DNA of 64,000 nt from Lederbergia lenta NBRC 16444 (GTDB lineage: Bacteria; Bacillota; Bacilli; Bacillales; Bacillaceae_C). Positions 9,108 through 18,287 of the stretch are shown piece by piece (the stretch's first letter is position 1; every line of letters starts with the position of its first letter). The DNA lies in the NCBI RefSeq assembly GCF_001591545.1, contig NZ_BCVC01000001.1, forward strand, positions 1,860,001-1,924,000, in the 5' to 3' direction. The notes under the pieces are model-generated. The model saw only the letters and a program-made list of their open reading frames with translations. It was not told the origin of the DNA and ran no database searches. A program made the position numbers and the translations under genes.

Positions 9108-10003
9108 TTTGCCCGAATACCCCTTTCAATCTCCATACCAATAATCGCACGGTATACAAATCGTGCCACCGGAATATCCACGCTTTCCTTTTTCCCTTTA
9201 TCTACTATATATCCTAGAATTGCTTCAATTTCTGTCTTTCTTCCTTCTGTCATATCTTTTAGCATGGAAGAAGTATTCTTACTCGTATTCACACAAATTT
9301 TTATAATGTCATCTATGTAATGATTATCCCATTTCGGAAAGCATTTAAGTATTTCGTGGTACAATTGCTTAAATATTTCATAATAACTTGGATTTGTAAT
9401 TAGTTCACCGTTTTTCACACGAAACAAAGTTGTTAATGGATTAATCACAGCGTTTGCAATTAACTTTGCTTCTAACATTTCCAAGTAGTCATGATTGAAT
9501 ACAACTGGAAATAAAGGATTTTCTAATAATGGAAATGTGTTGATTACTGTAGATCCCCCTTTAAAAACAGCAATATTTGTTTTACCAATCCCATTATGAC
9601 TAACAGCTCGATCCCCCATTCTAACTGCACCGTGTTCAATTGTTCCTACAAATATAGATTTTTGTAGCATTGATTGTAATATAGATACATGTCCCATTCC
9701 ATTTTGGATAAAAAGCAATGGTATATGTCGAGGTAATGTTCGCAAAAGAGGTAACAATGATTCTAGTTGATGTTGTTTAACCGCAATAATGATAAGCTCC
9801 TGTAATTTGAGATCTTCCATTGTACCTTTTCCAGATACAGGAACGACAAGATAATTATCCTCGTATTTCAACTTAATTCCTTCTGTAGTAATCTTCTGTG
9901 CTTGTTCTTTTCTTTTACAATATACTACTACATTGTGTTGCTCCCCATAATATGCGGCAAATAAAAGCCCTACCGCACCCCCACCAATAATGCCAATATT
10001 CAC
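9104..10003 (-). CDS. 2-dehydropantoate 2-reductase family protein (YlbQ-like)
   Basis: An N-terminal Rossmann fold begins NIGIIGGGAVGLLFA, the NADPH-binding glycine loop. The C-terminal helical domain has the KLIANAVINPLTTLF segment of ketopantoate reductases. A GTG at 10003, preceded by GGTGAG, is the likely start (299 residues); a frame open to 10039 would add twelve residues ahead of the glycine loop. PanE reduces ketopantoate to pantoate for coenzyme A synthesis. Position matches B. subtilis ylbQ, a paralogue of panE, so the exact substrate is not certain. Confidence 0.82.
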   Translation of the reverse strand: MNIGIIGGGAVGLLFAAYYGEQHNVVVYCKRKEQAQKITTEGIKLKYEDNYLVVPVSGKGTMEDLKLQELIIIAVKQHQLESLLPLLRTLPRHIPLLFIQNGMGHVSILQSMLQKSIFVGTIEHGAVRMGDRAVSHNGIGKTNIAVFKGGSTVINTFPLLENPLFPVVFNHDYLEMLEAKLIANAVINPLTTLFRVKNGELITNPSYYEIFKQLYHEILKCFPKWDNHYIDDIIKICVNTSKNTSSMLKDMTEGRKTEIEAILGYIVDKGKKESVDIPVARFVYRAIIGMEIERGIRAK

Positions 10004-10065
10004 AGGCTCACCTAATTTCTTGTTACATTTATATTTCATTTCCTCACTATTGTAACAAATATTTG

Positions 10066-10102
10066 AAAAGAGCTGTCCAGTTAAATAGCCAAGACAGCTT
10101 TT
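10066..10102 (-). terminator. Terminator of the carboxylase gene pair
   Basis: AGCTGTC and GACAGCT pair across a 16-base loop on the minus strand and are followed by CTTTT. It lies between the carboxyltransferase stop and the reductase start. Confidence 0.6.
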
Positions 10103-10110
10103 ATTATTAT

Positions 10111-11652
10111 TTAAACTGGATTCACTGGATGTTTCCTTGCTATAATATCGACTGATTTTGTATCATAGTAATGAAATCTGGTAATTAAAATTTCACGAAG
10201 ATCATCAGGTTCAACAACATCATCGACAATCAATTCTGATGCCAATTTATATATATCAATAGTCTCCTTATACACTTCTTGTTTCGATTCTATATATGCA
10301 CTTCTTTCTTTTACATTTGCTATTTCCATAATTTTATTTGAATATACTGCATTTACTGCTGCCTCAGGACCCATAACTGCTATTTGTGCCGTTGGTAAAG
10401 CGATGCTACAATCGGGCTCAAATGCCGGACCAGCCATAGCATAAAGTCCTGCACCATATGCTTTCCTAACTATTACGGAGATTTTTGGTACTGTAGCCGA
10501 GCTCATCGCGGCAATAAACTTTGCTCCATGTCGAATAATACCTGCCTGTTCCACTTTAGTACCAATCATGAATCCCGGTACGTCTGCAAGAAATAATAAA
10601 GGTATATGGAAAGCATCACAAAGCTGAATAAACTTTGCTCCTTTATCCGCTGAATCTACAAACAAAACCCCACCTTTTACTTTTGGTTGATTAGCAATAA
10701 TACCGATTACTTTACCACCAATCCTTGCAAACCCAGTAATAAGCTCCGGTGCAAAAAGTTGCTTCATTTCAAAAAATGACTCTCCATCAATGATCGCATC
10801 TATTCCTTCATACATATCAAATGGGATATTTTGATTTTTCGGTATAACTTCTCCAAGTGACTTTTTGTTTTTAGATGCTATGGTTTTAGCAACTTCTGGC
10901 TTTTCTTTATAATTCAATGGGAAATAGGAAAGGTACTTTTTAGCAGCTATAATTGCCTTTTCCTCTGTATTCGTCAGTAGGTCTCCACAACCACTTAATG
11001 TACAATGCATTCTTGCTCCGCCCATTTCTTCTAATGTCACTTTTTCTCCAATTACCTTTTCAGCCATTCTTGGAGAGCCTAAATACATAGATGCATTTTT
11101 CTCCACCATAATAACAATATCGCAAAAAGCTGGAATATACGCGCCGCCTGCTGCTGATGGTCCGAACAGTATACATATTTGAGGAATAACTCCCGACAAC
11201 TTCACTTGATTGTGAAATATTCTGCCTGCTCCCCGCCTATTTGGAAACATATCTAGCTGATCTGTAATTCTTGCTCCAGCAGAATCAACTAAATAAAGTA
11301 AAGGGATCATTAACTTTTCTGCAGTTTCTTGCATTCTTATTATTTTCTCTACCGTTTTAGCTCCCCACGAACCGGCTTTTACCGTGGCGTCATTCGCCAT
11401 CACACACACACTTTTTCCATCTATCTTTCCAATTGCTGTAACTACCCCATCTGCCGGAAGCTCTTCCGCTGATGAATTAGCGAAAATTCCGTCTTCTTCA
11501 TATTTCCCCCCATCAAAAAGAAGGGATAGTCTTTCCCTTACAAAAAGTTTATTTTGTTTCTTTAACTTTTCATGATATTTTGAATGGCCACCAGCCTCAA
11601 TTAGTTTCCGCCTATTTTTAAGGTCGATAAGACCTTTTTCTCTCTTCGTCAC
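10111..11652 (-). CDS. Acyl-CoA carboxylase, carboxyltransferase subunit
   Basis: A 513-residue carboxyltransferase of the propionyl/methylmalonyl-CoA type (PccB, MmdA, YngE). The N-terminal half binds acyl-CoA and the C-terminal half carries FLADVPGFMIGTKVEQ and GIIRHGAK, which bind carboxybiotin, plus AYGAGLYAMAG. The start is GTG behind AAGGAGGG. It is paired with the 70-residue biotin carrier just upstream, but no biotin carboxylase is nearby. The holoenzyme therefore needs a carboxylase subunit encoded elsewhere, or works as part of a decarboxylase. The acyl-CoA substrate cannot be read from sequence by eye. Confidence 0.88.
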   Translation of the reverse strand: MTKREKGLIDLKNRRKLIEAGGHSKYHEKLKKQNKLFVRERLSLLFDGGKYEEDGIFANSSAEELPADGVVTAIGKIDGKSVCVMANDATVKAGSWGAKTVEKIIRMQETAEKLMIPLLYLVDSAGARITDQLDMFPNRRGAGRIFHNQVKLSGVIPQICILFGPSAAGGAYIPAFCDIVIMVEKNASMYLGSPRMAEKVIGEKVTLEEMGGARMHCTLSGCGDLLTNTEEKAIIAAKKYLSYFPLNYKEKPEVAKTIASKNKKSLGEVIPKNQNIPFDMYEGIDAIIDGESFFEMKQLFAPELITGFARIGGKVIGIIANQPKVKGGVLFVDSADKGAKFIQLCDAFHIPLLFLADVPGFMIGTKVEQAGIIRHGAKFIAAMSSATVPKISVIVRKAYGAGLYAMAGPAFEPDCSIALPTAQIAVMGPEAAVNAVYSNKIMEIANVKERSAYIESKQEVYKETIDIYKLASELIVDDVVEPDDLREILITRFHYYDTKSVDIIARKHPVNPV

Positions 11653-11673
11653 TTAACTTCCCTCCTTATCTCG

Positions 11674-11886
11674 CTACCTCAATATAAGAAGTGTATCGCC
11701 TTCATTTACAAAATCTCCTATTGCTACATTTATTTTCTCTACTATTCCAGCGTCTAATGATTCGATAGGGATCACCATTTTCATCGATTCAAGCATTATC
11801 ACGGTTAACCCAGTATTCACTTGATCACCCTTACTTACTTTAATATCTAATACTATTCCGGCCATTGTTGATAATACTTGTTTCAT
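11674..11886 (-). CDS. Biotin carboxyl carrier-like protein
   Basis: A 70-residue single biotinyl domain. The E-S-M-K-M motif places the biotinylated lysine at residue 36, flanked by the usual beta-strand hairpins (STMAGIVLDIKVSKGD, AGIVEKINVAIGDFVNEGD). It has no N-terminal extension, as in the BLP proteins of bacilli (YngHB). The start is ATG behind GGAGGAGAG. It lies 21 bases ahead of the carboxyltransferase gene and should form a two-gene operon with it. Confidence 0.87.
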   Translation of the reverse strand: MKQVLSTMAGIVLDIKVSKGDQVNTGLTVIMLESMKMVIPIESLDAGIVEKINVAIGDFVNEGDTLLILR

Positions 11887-12003
11887 GTTCTCTCCTCCTA
11901 ACGAAAATTAGTTGCTTTAGTTTTCTTTATTATATCTGAAATATTTTTATCTTTGTTATATAATAATAATTATTCACTTTTAAAATTTTAAGGGGGATTA
12001 TTT

Positions 12004-12477
12004 ATGCCATTCTCTGTTACTAAGCTAAAAATTAATTATAAAACACTGGAAGAATTTAAGAAGTTTAAAGAATATGGTGCACAAGAGCTTTCTATGTTGG
12101 AAGATCTTGAAAGCAATATGATAGAAGATGATTCACAATCACCATTTTATGGTATTTACTACGGAGATAAACTTGTTGCTAGGATGAGCCTTTACCGCCA
12201 AAAAGCGGAATTTGATCAATATTTTGATCCGCCACAAGACTATTTCGAATTATGGAAACTAGAAGTATTACCAGAATACCAACATAAAAATTTCGGTAAA
12301 TTACTTGTCGATTATGCGAAAAGCTATGAACTTCCAATTAAAACAAATCCTCGGATGAACTCTGAATTATTTTTCAAGAAAATGGGTTTTGAGCCGGTCA
12401 CTTATGATATGGAGCGCGATAAAGGTGAAAATCCGCTCGTCTGGTATCCTTCAGGTGTATCTGAACAAAAACATTAA
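12004..12477 (+). CDS. ylbP: GNAT N-acetyltransferase (YlbP)
   Basis: A 157-residue GNAT protein with KLEVLPEYQHKNFGKLLVDYA near residues 91-111, which holds the acetyl-CoA pyrophosphate loop, and a C-terminal FFKKMGFEPV strand. The whole sequence agrees with the YlbP family. The ATG follows AAGGGGGA. It is divergent from the biotin carrier gene. Acceptor unknown. Confidence 0.85.
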   Translation: MPFSVTKLKINYKTLEEFKKFKEYGAQELSMLEDLESNMIEDDSQSPFYGIYYGDKLVARMSLYRQKAEFDQYFDPPQDYFELWKLEVLPEYQHKNFGKLLVDYAKSYELPIKTNPRMNSELFFKKMGFEPVTYDMERDKGENPLVWYPSGVSEQKH

Positions 12478-12557
12478 TTATTTTTGAAACCTTTCAAAGT
12501 CTGGTTCGTAATAATAAATATGCTAGATGAAATTTCGAATGAAGGGATGTTGTTTTT

Positions 12558-12998
12558 TTGAAACGTACAGGTGAATTTGTGTTAGGTATTATCGGTATTA
12601 TACTTAGTGCTTTAACGATTATTGGAGGTATTTTCTTCATGTGGGCCGCCAATTCAAATGAAATCAAAAATACGCTGCTTGAAGATCCAGAAATCGAAAG
12701 CATGCTTAATGTGGAGGGCCTTGATATAGAGTCAATTTTTGCTGGCATGACAGGGATTGGAGTGGCTCTATTAATAGTAGCAATCATTGGAATTATATTT
12801 GGAATAATCGCCGTAATCAGTATTAAAGGTAATAAAAGTCCTAAACTAGCAGGCAGCATGTTTTTAGTCGGTGCTGTTCTCGTCGGGATTATTTCTTTAG
12901 GTACAGCCTTTTTGCCTGCACTCCTATATTTAATCGCTGGTATCATGTGTTTTGCTAGAAAAGCACCTCCCGAAACAATCGAACCAACAAACTTTTAA
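12558..12998 (+). CDS. DUF4064-type membrane protein
   Basis: A 146-residue protein with an N-terminal membrane helix (about 7-27), a short acidic extracytoplasmic loop (LLEDPEIESMLNVEG) and two or three further helices from residue 55. This is the layout of DUF4064 proteins of Firmicutes, which have no assigned role. The start appears to be TTG at 12558 behind GAAGGG. It is convergent with rsfA and shares a terminator with it. It is not in the B. subtilis order, so it is a local insertion. Confidence 0.65.
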   Translation: MKRTGEFVLGIIGIILSALTIIGGIFFMWAANSNEIKNTLLEDPEIESMLNVEGLDIESIFAGMTGIGVALLIVAIIGIIFGIIAVISIKGNKSPKLAGSMFLVGAVLVGIISLGTAFLPALLYLIAGIMCFARKAPPETIEPTNF

Positions 12999-13004
12999 TG
13001 AAGG

Positions 13005-13034
13005 AAAGAGCCGGAATAATCGGCTCTTTTTTAT
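13005..13034. terminator. Bidirectional terminator
   Basis: AAGAGCCG (13006-13013) pairs with CGGCTCTT (13021-13028) around GAATAAT, with a T run on the plus side and an A run on the other. It lies between the convergent DUF4064 and rsfA genes. Confidence 0.85.
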
Positions 13035-13561
13035 TTCTTTACAGTTTTACTGGTTGTTCTTTCTCTAGCATGATTAAGAATATCAAGTAATGTTTGATAC
13101 TCGCTTTGCAGATAATCGAAAGCTTCCATTTTTTTAGCATTCTCCCTAACAATATTATTAAGATTTTCTATTTCATTTTGTAATCTTTGATTTTCCATTT
13201 TAGTTTTCGCTAAAGTTATTACAGTCATATCTAATTTCTGAAAAAAGTTTGAAACCTCCTCATTTCCCAATACATCTTTCACCATATCATTATCAGAAAT
13301 AATATGATTTTTTTGAGAATGCTGATATATAGAATGCAAATTTTTTCTTTCTCTCTTTGCTATTTCAATTCCTTCTCTAAATTGTTTTCTGACAAAGGAA
13401 TTCCAACGAAAACCACATGCAGCAGGAGTTCTTTTCAGTTGTACTCCAGCCTCTTCAAAAGCTTTCAATTGAGTACTACCAGCCTTAATATATGAAAGCA
13501 CCAATTCAGCGAGCAGTTCATCCTCATCGGAAGTCCAAGCATCCTGTCGTATTGCAGCCAT
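13031..13561 (-). CDS. RsfA-family prespore/mother-cell transcription factor (YlbO/GerR-like)
   Basis: From the ATG at 13561 (AGGAGTG upstream) the product is 176 residues. It begins MAAIRQDAWTSDEDELLAELVLSYI, a SANT/Myb-like DNA-binding segment with W and E residues in the usual places, and continues with FRWNSFVRKQF. The C-terminal half is a coiled coil (about 95-165). Family members RsfA and YlbO/GerR tune late sporulation regulons in B. subtilis. Position between ylbP and rpmF matches ylbO. Confidence 0.85.
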   Translation of the reverse strand: MAAIRQDAWTSDEDELLAELVLSYIKAGSTQLKAFEEAGVQLKRTPAACGFRWNSFVRKQFREGIEIAKRERKNLHSIYQHSQKNHIISDNDMVKDVLGNEEVSNFFQKLDMTVITLAKTKMENQRLQNEIENLNNIVRENAKKMEAFDYLQSEYQTLLDILNHARERTTSKTVKK

Positions 13562-13651
13562 TTTTCTCACTCCTATTTTTTTATTATATATATATGTAAT
13601 CAATAGGAGTGATAGAATAACCTATAGCGATATTACCTATTTTGGAAACAA

Positions 13652-13688
13652 AAAAACGTGAAGAGCCATGGTCTCTTCACGTTTTCCT
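13652..13688 (-). terminator. Terminator of the ylbN-rpmF operon
   Basis: AAACGTGAAGAG and CTCTTCACGTTT pair with a seven-base loop. A and T runs flank both sides. It follows the rpmF stop codon. Confidence 0.85.
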
Positions 13689-13697
13689 GTATTATTA

Positions 13698-13871
13698 TTA
13701 CTCACCCGCAACTTCTTTCCCCTTGTATGTTCCACATTCTTTACATACTCGGTGTGCAAGTTTCATTTCACCACAATTTGGGCATGCAACCATTCCTGGC
13801 ACTTGAAGTTTAAAGTGTGTACGACGTTGTCTTTTTACAGTTTTAGATGTTTTTCTTTTTGGTACTGCCAT
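13698..13871 (-). CDS. rpmF: 50S ribosomal protein bL32 (zinc-binding form)
   Basis: Starting at the ATG at 13871, the product is 57 residues, begins [17 protein letters not shown] and has a zinc ribbon C30-P-N-C33 ... C43-K-E-C46. This is the zinc-containing L32 paralogue. The start at 13871 removes three extra residues present in the longer frame and leaves GGAGGTGGGAAG as ribosome-binding site. It is co-transcribed with ylbN, a conserved bacterial arrangement. Confidence 0.96.
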   Translation of the reverse strand: MAVPKRKTSKTVKRQRRTHFKLQVPGMVACPNCGEMKLAHRVCKECGTYKGKEVAGE

Positions 13872-13920
13872 TCTTCCCACCTCCTTAAAAATTTGCTTGT
13901 CAATCCATTCTAACGTTTCA

Positions 13921-14454
13921 TTACTCTTTATCGCTTTTAAATAAGTCAGCGAGTCCAGCTAAACGCGGATCTACTTTGTTCTCCTGTTCGTTTTTAAGTT
14001 GAGCCTCAGTCATAACTTCCCAACCATTCCCTTGTGGAAGTGAATCAGCTTTTAGTGCATCTTCACAAAGAACCTGCAACGGAATTTCTAAAAGAAGAAG
14101 TTCTTCTATAACTGGAACCAAATCAACTATACCGGCTTCCGCTTCATAATAATGATCAGCTTCGCCAAGATCATTAACTTGCGGGTTTAACAAAAAGGTT
14201 TCAATAGAGTTTACGTCAATTGGATAATCTACATCCACGAGTGTTCGAGAACACGGAAGTGTCATTGTTCCAGATAAGCGAATGTGAAAAGTAGCTTTTT
14301 GTGAGTCAACATCAACCCTGCCAGTTACGTGTACAAGTGACATGTCTCTAATCTCAGGATCTTTTTGTTGAAGCCCTTTTGTCACATCTATCATCTCGTC
14401 CATTTTTAATTCACTATCGCGAAGTTTTTGAAGTTCAATTACAGTCCATTTCAA
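13921..14454 (-). CDS. ylbN: YceD/DUF177 family protein (YlbN)
   Basis: A 177-residue acidic protein with C-S-R-T at the core of the DUF177 domain ([17 protein letters not shown]) and an acidic C-terminus. The family is implicated in 23S rRNA processing or stability and is nearly always next to rpmF. The likely start is TTG at 14454, preceded by AGAGGTGATATCA, giving [13 protein letters not shown] as in the B. subtilis protein. Confidence 0.88.
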   Translation of the reverse strand: MKWTVIELQKLRDSELKMDEMIDVTKGLQQKDPEIRDMSLVHVTGRVDVDSQKATFHIRLSGTMTLPCSRTLVDVDYPIDVNSIETFLLNPQVNDLGEADHYYEAEAGIVDLVPVIEELLLLEIPLQVLCEDALKADSLPQGNGWEVMTEAQLKNEQENKVDPRLAGLADLFKSDKE

Positions 14455-14775
14455 TGATATCACCTCTAGGCAACAAAAATAATTATAGCTTTCGATATAA
14501 CGTTTGTCAACATATTATCTTTACATATTAGCATTCATTTCATCTCTAATCAAACTTACTCTTGCCTTCATTCTATCCAAATAAACGAAGTTTGCAAATA
14601 TGGACAATCGTTAACTTACATTAGCTATTTTTTGAGTAGTTAAAGATAAATATCCACTTGAAATATATAGCATGATTAAATAGAACAGAAAATAACACTT
14701 TTCTTTATAAGTTGCTCTATTTACTGGAATTCAAGTAAGATAAACAATATGAGAAATATGAATGGAGGGATAATA
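14455..14775. other. Divergent promoter region between ylbN and tmcAL
   Basis: About 320 bp of AT-rich DNA. It must contain the promoters of ylbN-rpmF (minus) and tmcAL (plus). TTGTCA near 14508 and several TATAAT-like hexamers occur, but no pair could be assigned with confidence. No reading frame or clear hairpin was seen. Confidence 0.5.
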
Positions 14776-16008
14776 ATGAAAAGTGCAGGAATCATTGTAG
14801 AATATAATCCTTTTCATAATGGGCATGAATTTCATATACAAGAAACAAGACGGCAATCACAAGCAGATGTATTAATTGCTGTTATGAGTGGAAACTTTTT
14901 ACAAAGAGGAGAACCAGCACTTGTTTCGAAATGGAGTCGTACAAAGATGGCTCTACATGCTGGAGTTGATATCGTTATAGAACTTCCTTATGCATTTGCA
15001 GTTCAAAAAGCGGAAACGTTTGCACACGGAGCAGTGTTTCTGTTAAATGCACTCAAATGTAGTAGTATTTGTTTTGGGAGTGAGCGTGGAGAACTACTGC
15101 CGTTCATTCAAACACACCATTTTCTTCATCAATACACCGAACAGTATAATGATTGGATAAACACCTACATGAAAAAAGGATTAAGTTACCCTTCAGCATT
15201 AAATAATGCTTTTCAAAAACTAAATCCTACAGAAGATGCAGTTGATTTGTCTAAACCTAATAATATTCTTGGTTTCCATTATCTAAATGCAGCCAACCAT
15301 ATCAATAAACAAATAAAGTTTATGACGATTAAAAGAAAAAGCGCTGATTATCATGATGAGTATTTTAAAGATTCAACAATTGCAAGTGCTACAGCAATTC
15401 GCAAATCATTGCAGCAAAACTCAAGCTTAGAAGCAGTTAAATCATTTATACCTGATACAACATGGATGGAATTAAACAATTACAAGGAGAATTTTGGACA
15501 ATTTCATCATTGGGAAGATTATTGGCCATATTTACAATTCCGATTACTTACGATGGAATCGGATGAGCTACACTCTATTTATGAAGTGGAAGAAGGGTTA
15601 GAAAATCGCCTCCTTAAAGCTGCACGTCAAGCTAATAGTTTTTTGGCTTTTATGGAATTAATTAAAACAAAAAGATACACTTGGACAAGACTTCAAAGAA
15701 TATGCACACATATTTTAAATAACTGTAAGAAAGTGGATATGAAAAACACACGAAAAGATCCGAACTATATTCGACTGCTTGGTATGAATGAACTCGGAAG
15801 ATTATATTTAAATCATGTAAAAAAGGAGCTTCCATTACCGCTTGTTTCGAAAGTTTCTGCTTTTCCTCGTGAGATGCTACAACGTGATCTAATAGCATCT
15901 AGTGTATATGCGCATGGATTACCAGAACCTAAAAAATCCGAATTTCTAAACCTAGAATTTAAACAACCCCCCATTTATTTTCGTTCTAACCATATCAGTA
16001 ATAGATAA
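14776..16008 (+). CDS. tmcAL: tRNA(Met) cytidine acetate ligase TmcAL (YlbM)
   Basis: From the ATG at 14776 (GGAGGGATAAT upstream) the protein has 410 residues. It begins MKSAGIIVEYNPFHNGHEFH, a nucleotidyltransferase fold with the H-N-G-H ATP-binding motif, and has the MSGNFLQRGEPALVSKW segment of the family. TmcAL activates acetate with ATP and acetylates the wobble cytidine of elongator tRNA-Met. It is convergent with ylbK, as in related bacilli. Confidence 0.94.
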   Translation: MKSAGIIVEYNPFHNGHEFHIQETRRQSQADVLIAVMSGNFLQRGEPALVSKWSRTKMALHAGVDIVIELPYAFAVQKAETFAHGAVFLLNALKCSSICFGSERGELLPFIQTHHFLHQYTEQYNDWINTYMKKGLSYPSALNNAFQKLNPTEDAVDLSKPNNILGFHYLNAANHINKQIKFMTIKRKSADYHDEYFKDSTIASATAIRKSLQQNSSLEAVKSFIPDTTWMELNNYKENFGQFHHWEDYWPYLQFRLLTMESDELHSIYEVEEGLENRLLKAARQANSFLAFMELIKTKRYTWTRLQRICTHILNNCKKVDMKNTRKDPNYIRLLGMNELGRLYLNHVKKELPLPLVSKVSAFPREMLQRDLIASSVYAHGLPEPKKSEFLNLEFKQPPIYFRSNHISNR

Positions 16009-16063
16009 GACACTAGTCTTGGCTTATCTATTTTTCTTAAATCTCTTAGTTAACATAACATTA

Positions 16064-16152
16064 TTATTGTTTTTCCTTATTGTTTTTCCTTATTGTTTTT
16101 CCTTATTGTTTTTCCTTATTGTTTTTCCTTATTGTTTTTCCTTATTGTTTTT
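16064..16152. repeat. Tandem repeat of a 13-bp unit, six full copies plus a partial
   Basis: The unit TTATTGTTTTTCC runs without a single change from 16064 to 16141, and a seventh copy begins at 16142. The array starts 56 bases after the tmcAL stop and reaches into the last codons of ylbK: the ylbK stop codon (TTA on the plus strand) is the first triplet of the seventh unit. Identical short units suggest slippage and length variation between strains. Confidence 0.95.
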
Positions 16153-16930
16153 TCTTTTGAAATTCCTTTATTGCTGCTTTTATAGCTGGGATTTTTTTCT
16201 TCGTTTCTTCCTCTCCTGCTTTTATAATTTCTGCAATATTTTTAAATGCTCGCCCACTATACATTTCCACAGGAGGATGAATCATTATATCTGATTCGCT
16301 TTCTCTTGTCGCACCAATTTCCATCTGTAAAATATCTAAACTTTGCATAATTACGTCATACACATTTGAGATTTCTGCACTTTTATTGACCCTTGCAACG
16401 TCTGATCCAATAATGATATCTGCACCCATTTTTTTCGCCGTAGATACTGGAACGCGATCGACAACACCGCCATCCACTAGTAATCTGCCATTTATTTTTT
16501 CCGGAGAGAATATACCCGGAATAGAAATACTAGCTCTGACTGACTTGTCTATTGGGCCATTCATAAATTCAACTTTTTTACCTGTCTGTAAATCAGTCGC
16601 AATTACACAAACTGGAATTTGAAGATCTTCTATGTTTTTTCCATGTACAAAAAGATTTATAAGGCTTTTCACCCTATTCCCTACTATAAAACCCATTTTT
16701 GGTACAGTTAAATCAAGATAATACTTTTTTCTAAAAGCGATCGACAACTGTATAAGTCTATCAATATCGTGGCCAAATGCATAGAAGCACGCTACAAGGG
16801 CCCCCATGCTACTTCCAGCAATTAAATTAATTGGGATATCATTTTCTCTTAACACCTTTAAAACACCTAAATGAGCAAATCCCCTTGCTCCTCCTGAACC
16901 TAATGCTAATCCTATTTTCGGAATCTCCAT
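16142..16930 (-). CDS. ylbK: Patatin-like phospholipase family protein (YlbK/RssA)
   Basis: A 262-residue patatin domain. The oxyanion loop is GSGGARGFAH (about 11-20), the nucleophile S41 lies in G-S-S-M-G, and D153 in L-V-D-G-G completes the Ser-Asp dyad. These residues predict a cytoplasmic serine acyl hydrolase. The natural substrate is unknown. The C-terminus is lysine/glutamine-rich and overlaps the 13-bp tandem repeat, so its length may vary. B. subtilis has the PDZ protease gene ylbL next to it; that gene is absent here. Confidence 0.9.
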   Translation of the reverse strand: MEIPKIGLALGSGGARGFAHLGVLKVLRENDIPINLIAGSSMGALVACFYAFGHDIDRLIQLSIAFRKKYYLDLTVPKMGFIVGNRVKSLINLFVHGKNIEDLQIPVCVIATDLQTGKKVEFMNGPIDKSVRASISIPGIFSPEKINGRLLVDGGVVDRVPVSTAKKMGADIIIGSDVARVNKSAEISNVYDVIMQSLDILQMEIGATRESESDIMIHPPVEMYSGRAFKNIAEIIKAGEEETKKKIPAIKAAIKEFQKKKQ

Positions 16931-17018
16931 TCATCTCATCTCCTCCTTCTATTTTATGGTCTAATATTAAAACGTATGAGTATATTGAATAGTGGATGTT
17001 GGACAGGGGGTAGGCATA

Positions 17019-18233
17019 TTGAATCTTTCTATAGTAAAAACTTTTCTTCTTGCATTTGGTATTTCAATAATGGCTTTTTCCATGATCTTTCTACCTAAAG
17101 AGTCGTTAGAAGCATCCATTTCAGGATTAAATATGTGGTGGGAAATTGTTTTCCCTTCCTTATTTCCTTTTTTTGTTACTTCAGAATTGCTGATTGGATT
17201 TGGGCTTGTTAGGTTCGTCGGAGTGCTACTGGAGCCACTTATGAGGCCATTGTTTAAAGTACCTGGTGTTGGAGGTTTTGTTTGGGCCATGGGCATGGCG
17301 ACTGGTTTTCCTGCAGGAGCAAAATTAACTTCTCGCCTTCGTGCTGAAGGCCAATTAACAAGGATAGAAGCTGAAAGGCTCGCTTCGTTTACCAATTCTT
17401 CTAGTCCCCTTTTTATTTTCGGAGCAGTATCTGTTGGTTTTTTTAATAACCCAAGGCTGGGCTTTCTCCTCGCCCTTTCACACTACTTAGGGAATTTTTT
17501 CGTAGGTATTTCAATGAGATTTTACGGAACTAGGGACATAAAGAAAGTTAAAAAAAAGCCATCATCAGGCTCACTTATTATCCAAGCCTTAACTGCTCTC
17601 CATCGTACTAGATTAAAAAACAATAAACCATTCGGTAAGATGATTGGAGATGCTGTCATCTCTTCTATCCATACTTTACTTATGATTGGTGGCTTTATTA
17701 TTTTATTTTCTGTCATCAATAAATTATTATTTCATCTGAATATAACACTTGCTCTTGCAAAGGTAATGGAATTTATTCTTGCTGTTTTCCAACTGCCTGC
17801 TAGTTTAAGTATCCCATTAATTGCGGGACTATTTGAAATTACACTTGGTAGTCAAATGACAAGTCAAGTAAACACCACTGGTTTGATGACGCAAGTGATT
17901 GTTGTAAGTTTTATTCTTGGATTTAGTGGTTTTAGCGTCCAAGCCCAAGTCGCAAGTATTTTGGCACAAACAGATATTAGATTTAAACCTTTCTTTTTCG
18001 CCAGAATTCTACATGGATTTTTAGCTGGCTTTTTCGCCTTCATCATTTGGAAATTCTTCTCAAATTTTTTTTATTTGAAACCCGAGCAACAGGCTGTACC
18101 GACAATTATGCATCTTCACGATACTTGGTGGGATAATGTTTTTCATTTTATTGGAAAAGCTGGTCCCTTAATTACCATTATTTCTTTACTTATTTATATT
18201 TTGATTTATTGGTCCAGAATGAGGAAAAAATAA
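17019..18233 (+). CDS. ylbJ: Sporulation integral membrane protein YlbJ
   Basis: A 404-residue polytopic protein when started at the TTG at 17019, which follows AGGGGGTAGG; an upstream in-frame ATG would place this ribosome-binding site inside the gene. The Gate (nucleoside-recognition) domain pattern is seen, with WWEIVFPSLFPFFVTSELLIG near the N-terminus. In B. subtilis ylbJ is a sigma-E gene needed for normal spore formation. As in that species it is divergent from ylbK and convergent with coaD. Confidence 0.9.
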   Translation: MNLSIVKTFLLAFGISIMAFSMIFLPKESLEASISGLNMWWEIVFPSLFPFFVTSELLIGFGLVRFVGVLLEPLMRPLFKVPGVGGFVWAMGMATGFPAGAKLTSRLRAEGQLTRIEAERLASFTNSSSPLFIFGAVSVGFFNNPRLGFLLALSHYLGNFFVGISMRFYGTRDIKKVKKKPSSGSLIIQALTALHRTRLKNNKPFGKMIGDAVISSIHTLLMIGGFIILFSVINKLLFHLNITLALAKVMEFILAVFQLPASLSIPLIAGLFEITLGSQMTSQVNTTGLMTQVIVVSFILGFSGFSVQAQVASILAQTDIRFKPFFFARILHGFLAGFFAFIIWKFFSNFFYLKPEQQAVPTIMHLHDTWWDNVFHFIGKAGPLITIISLLIYILIYWSRMRKK

Positions 18234-18287
18234 TATCCTTCCTTCCTTACATATGGACAGGGTTTACTTGTTAGTTTTAGCGCTACC

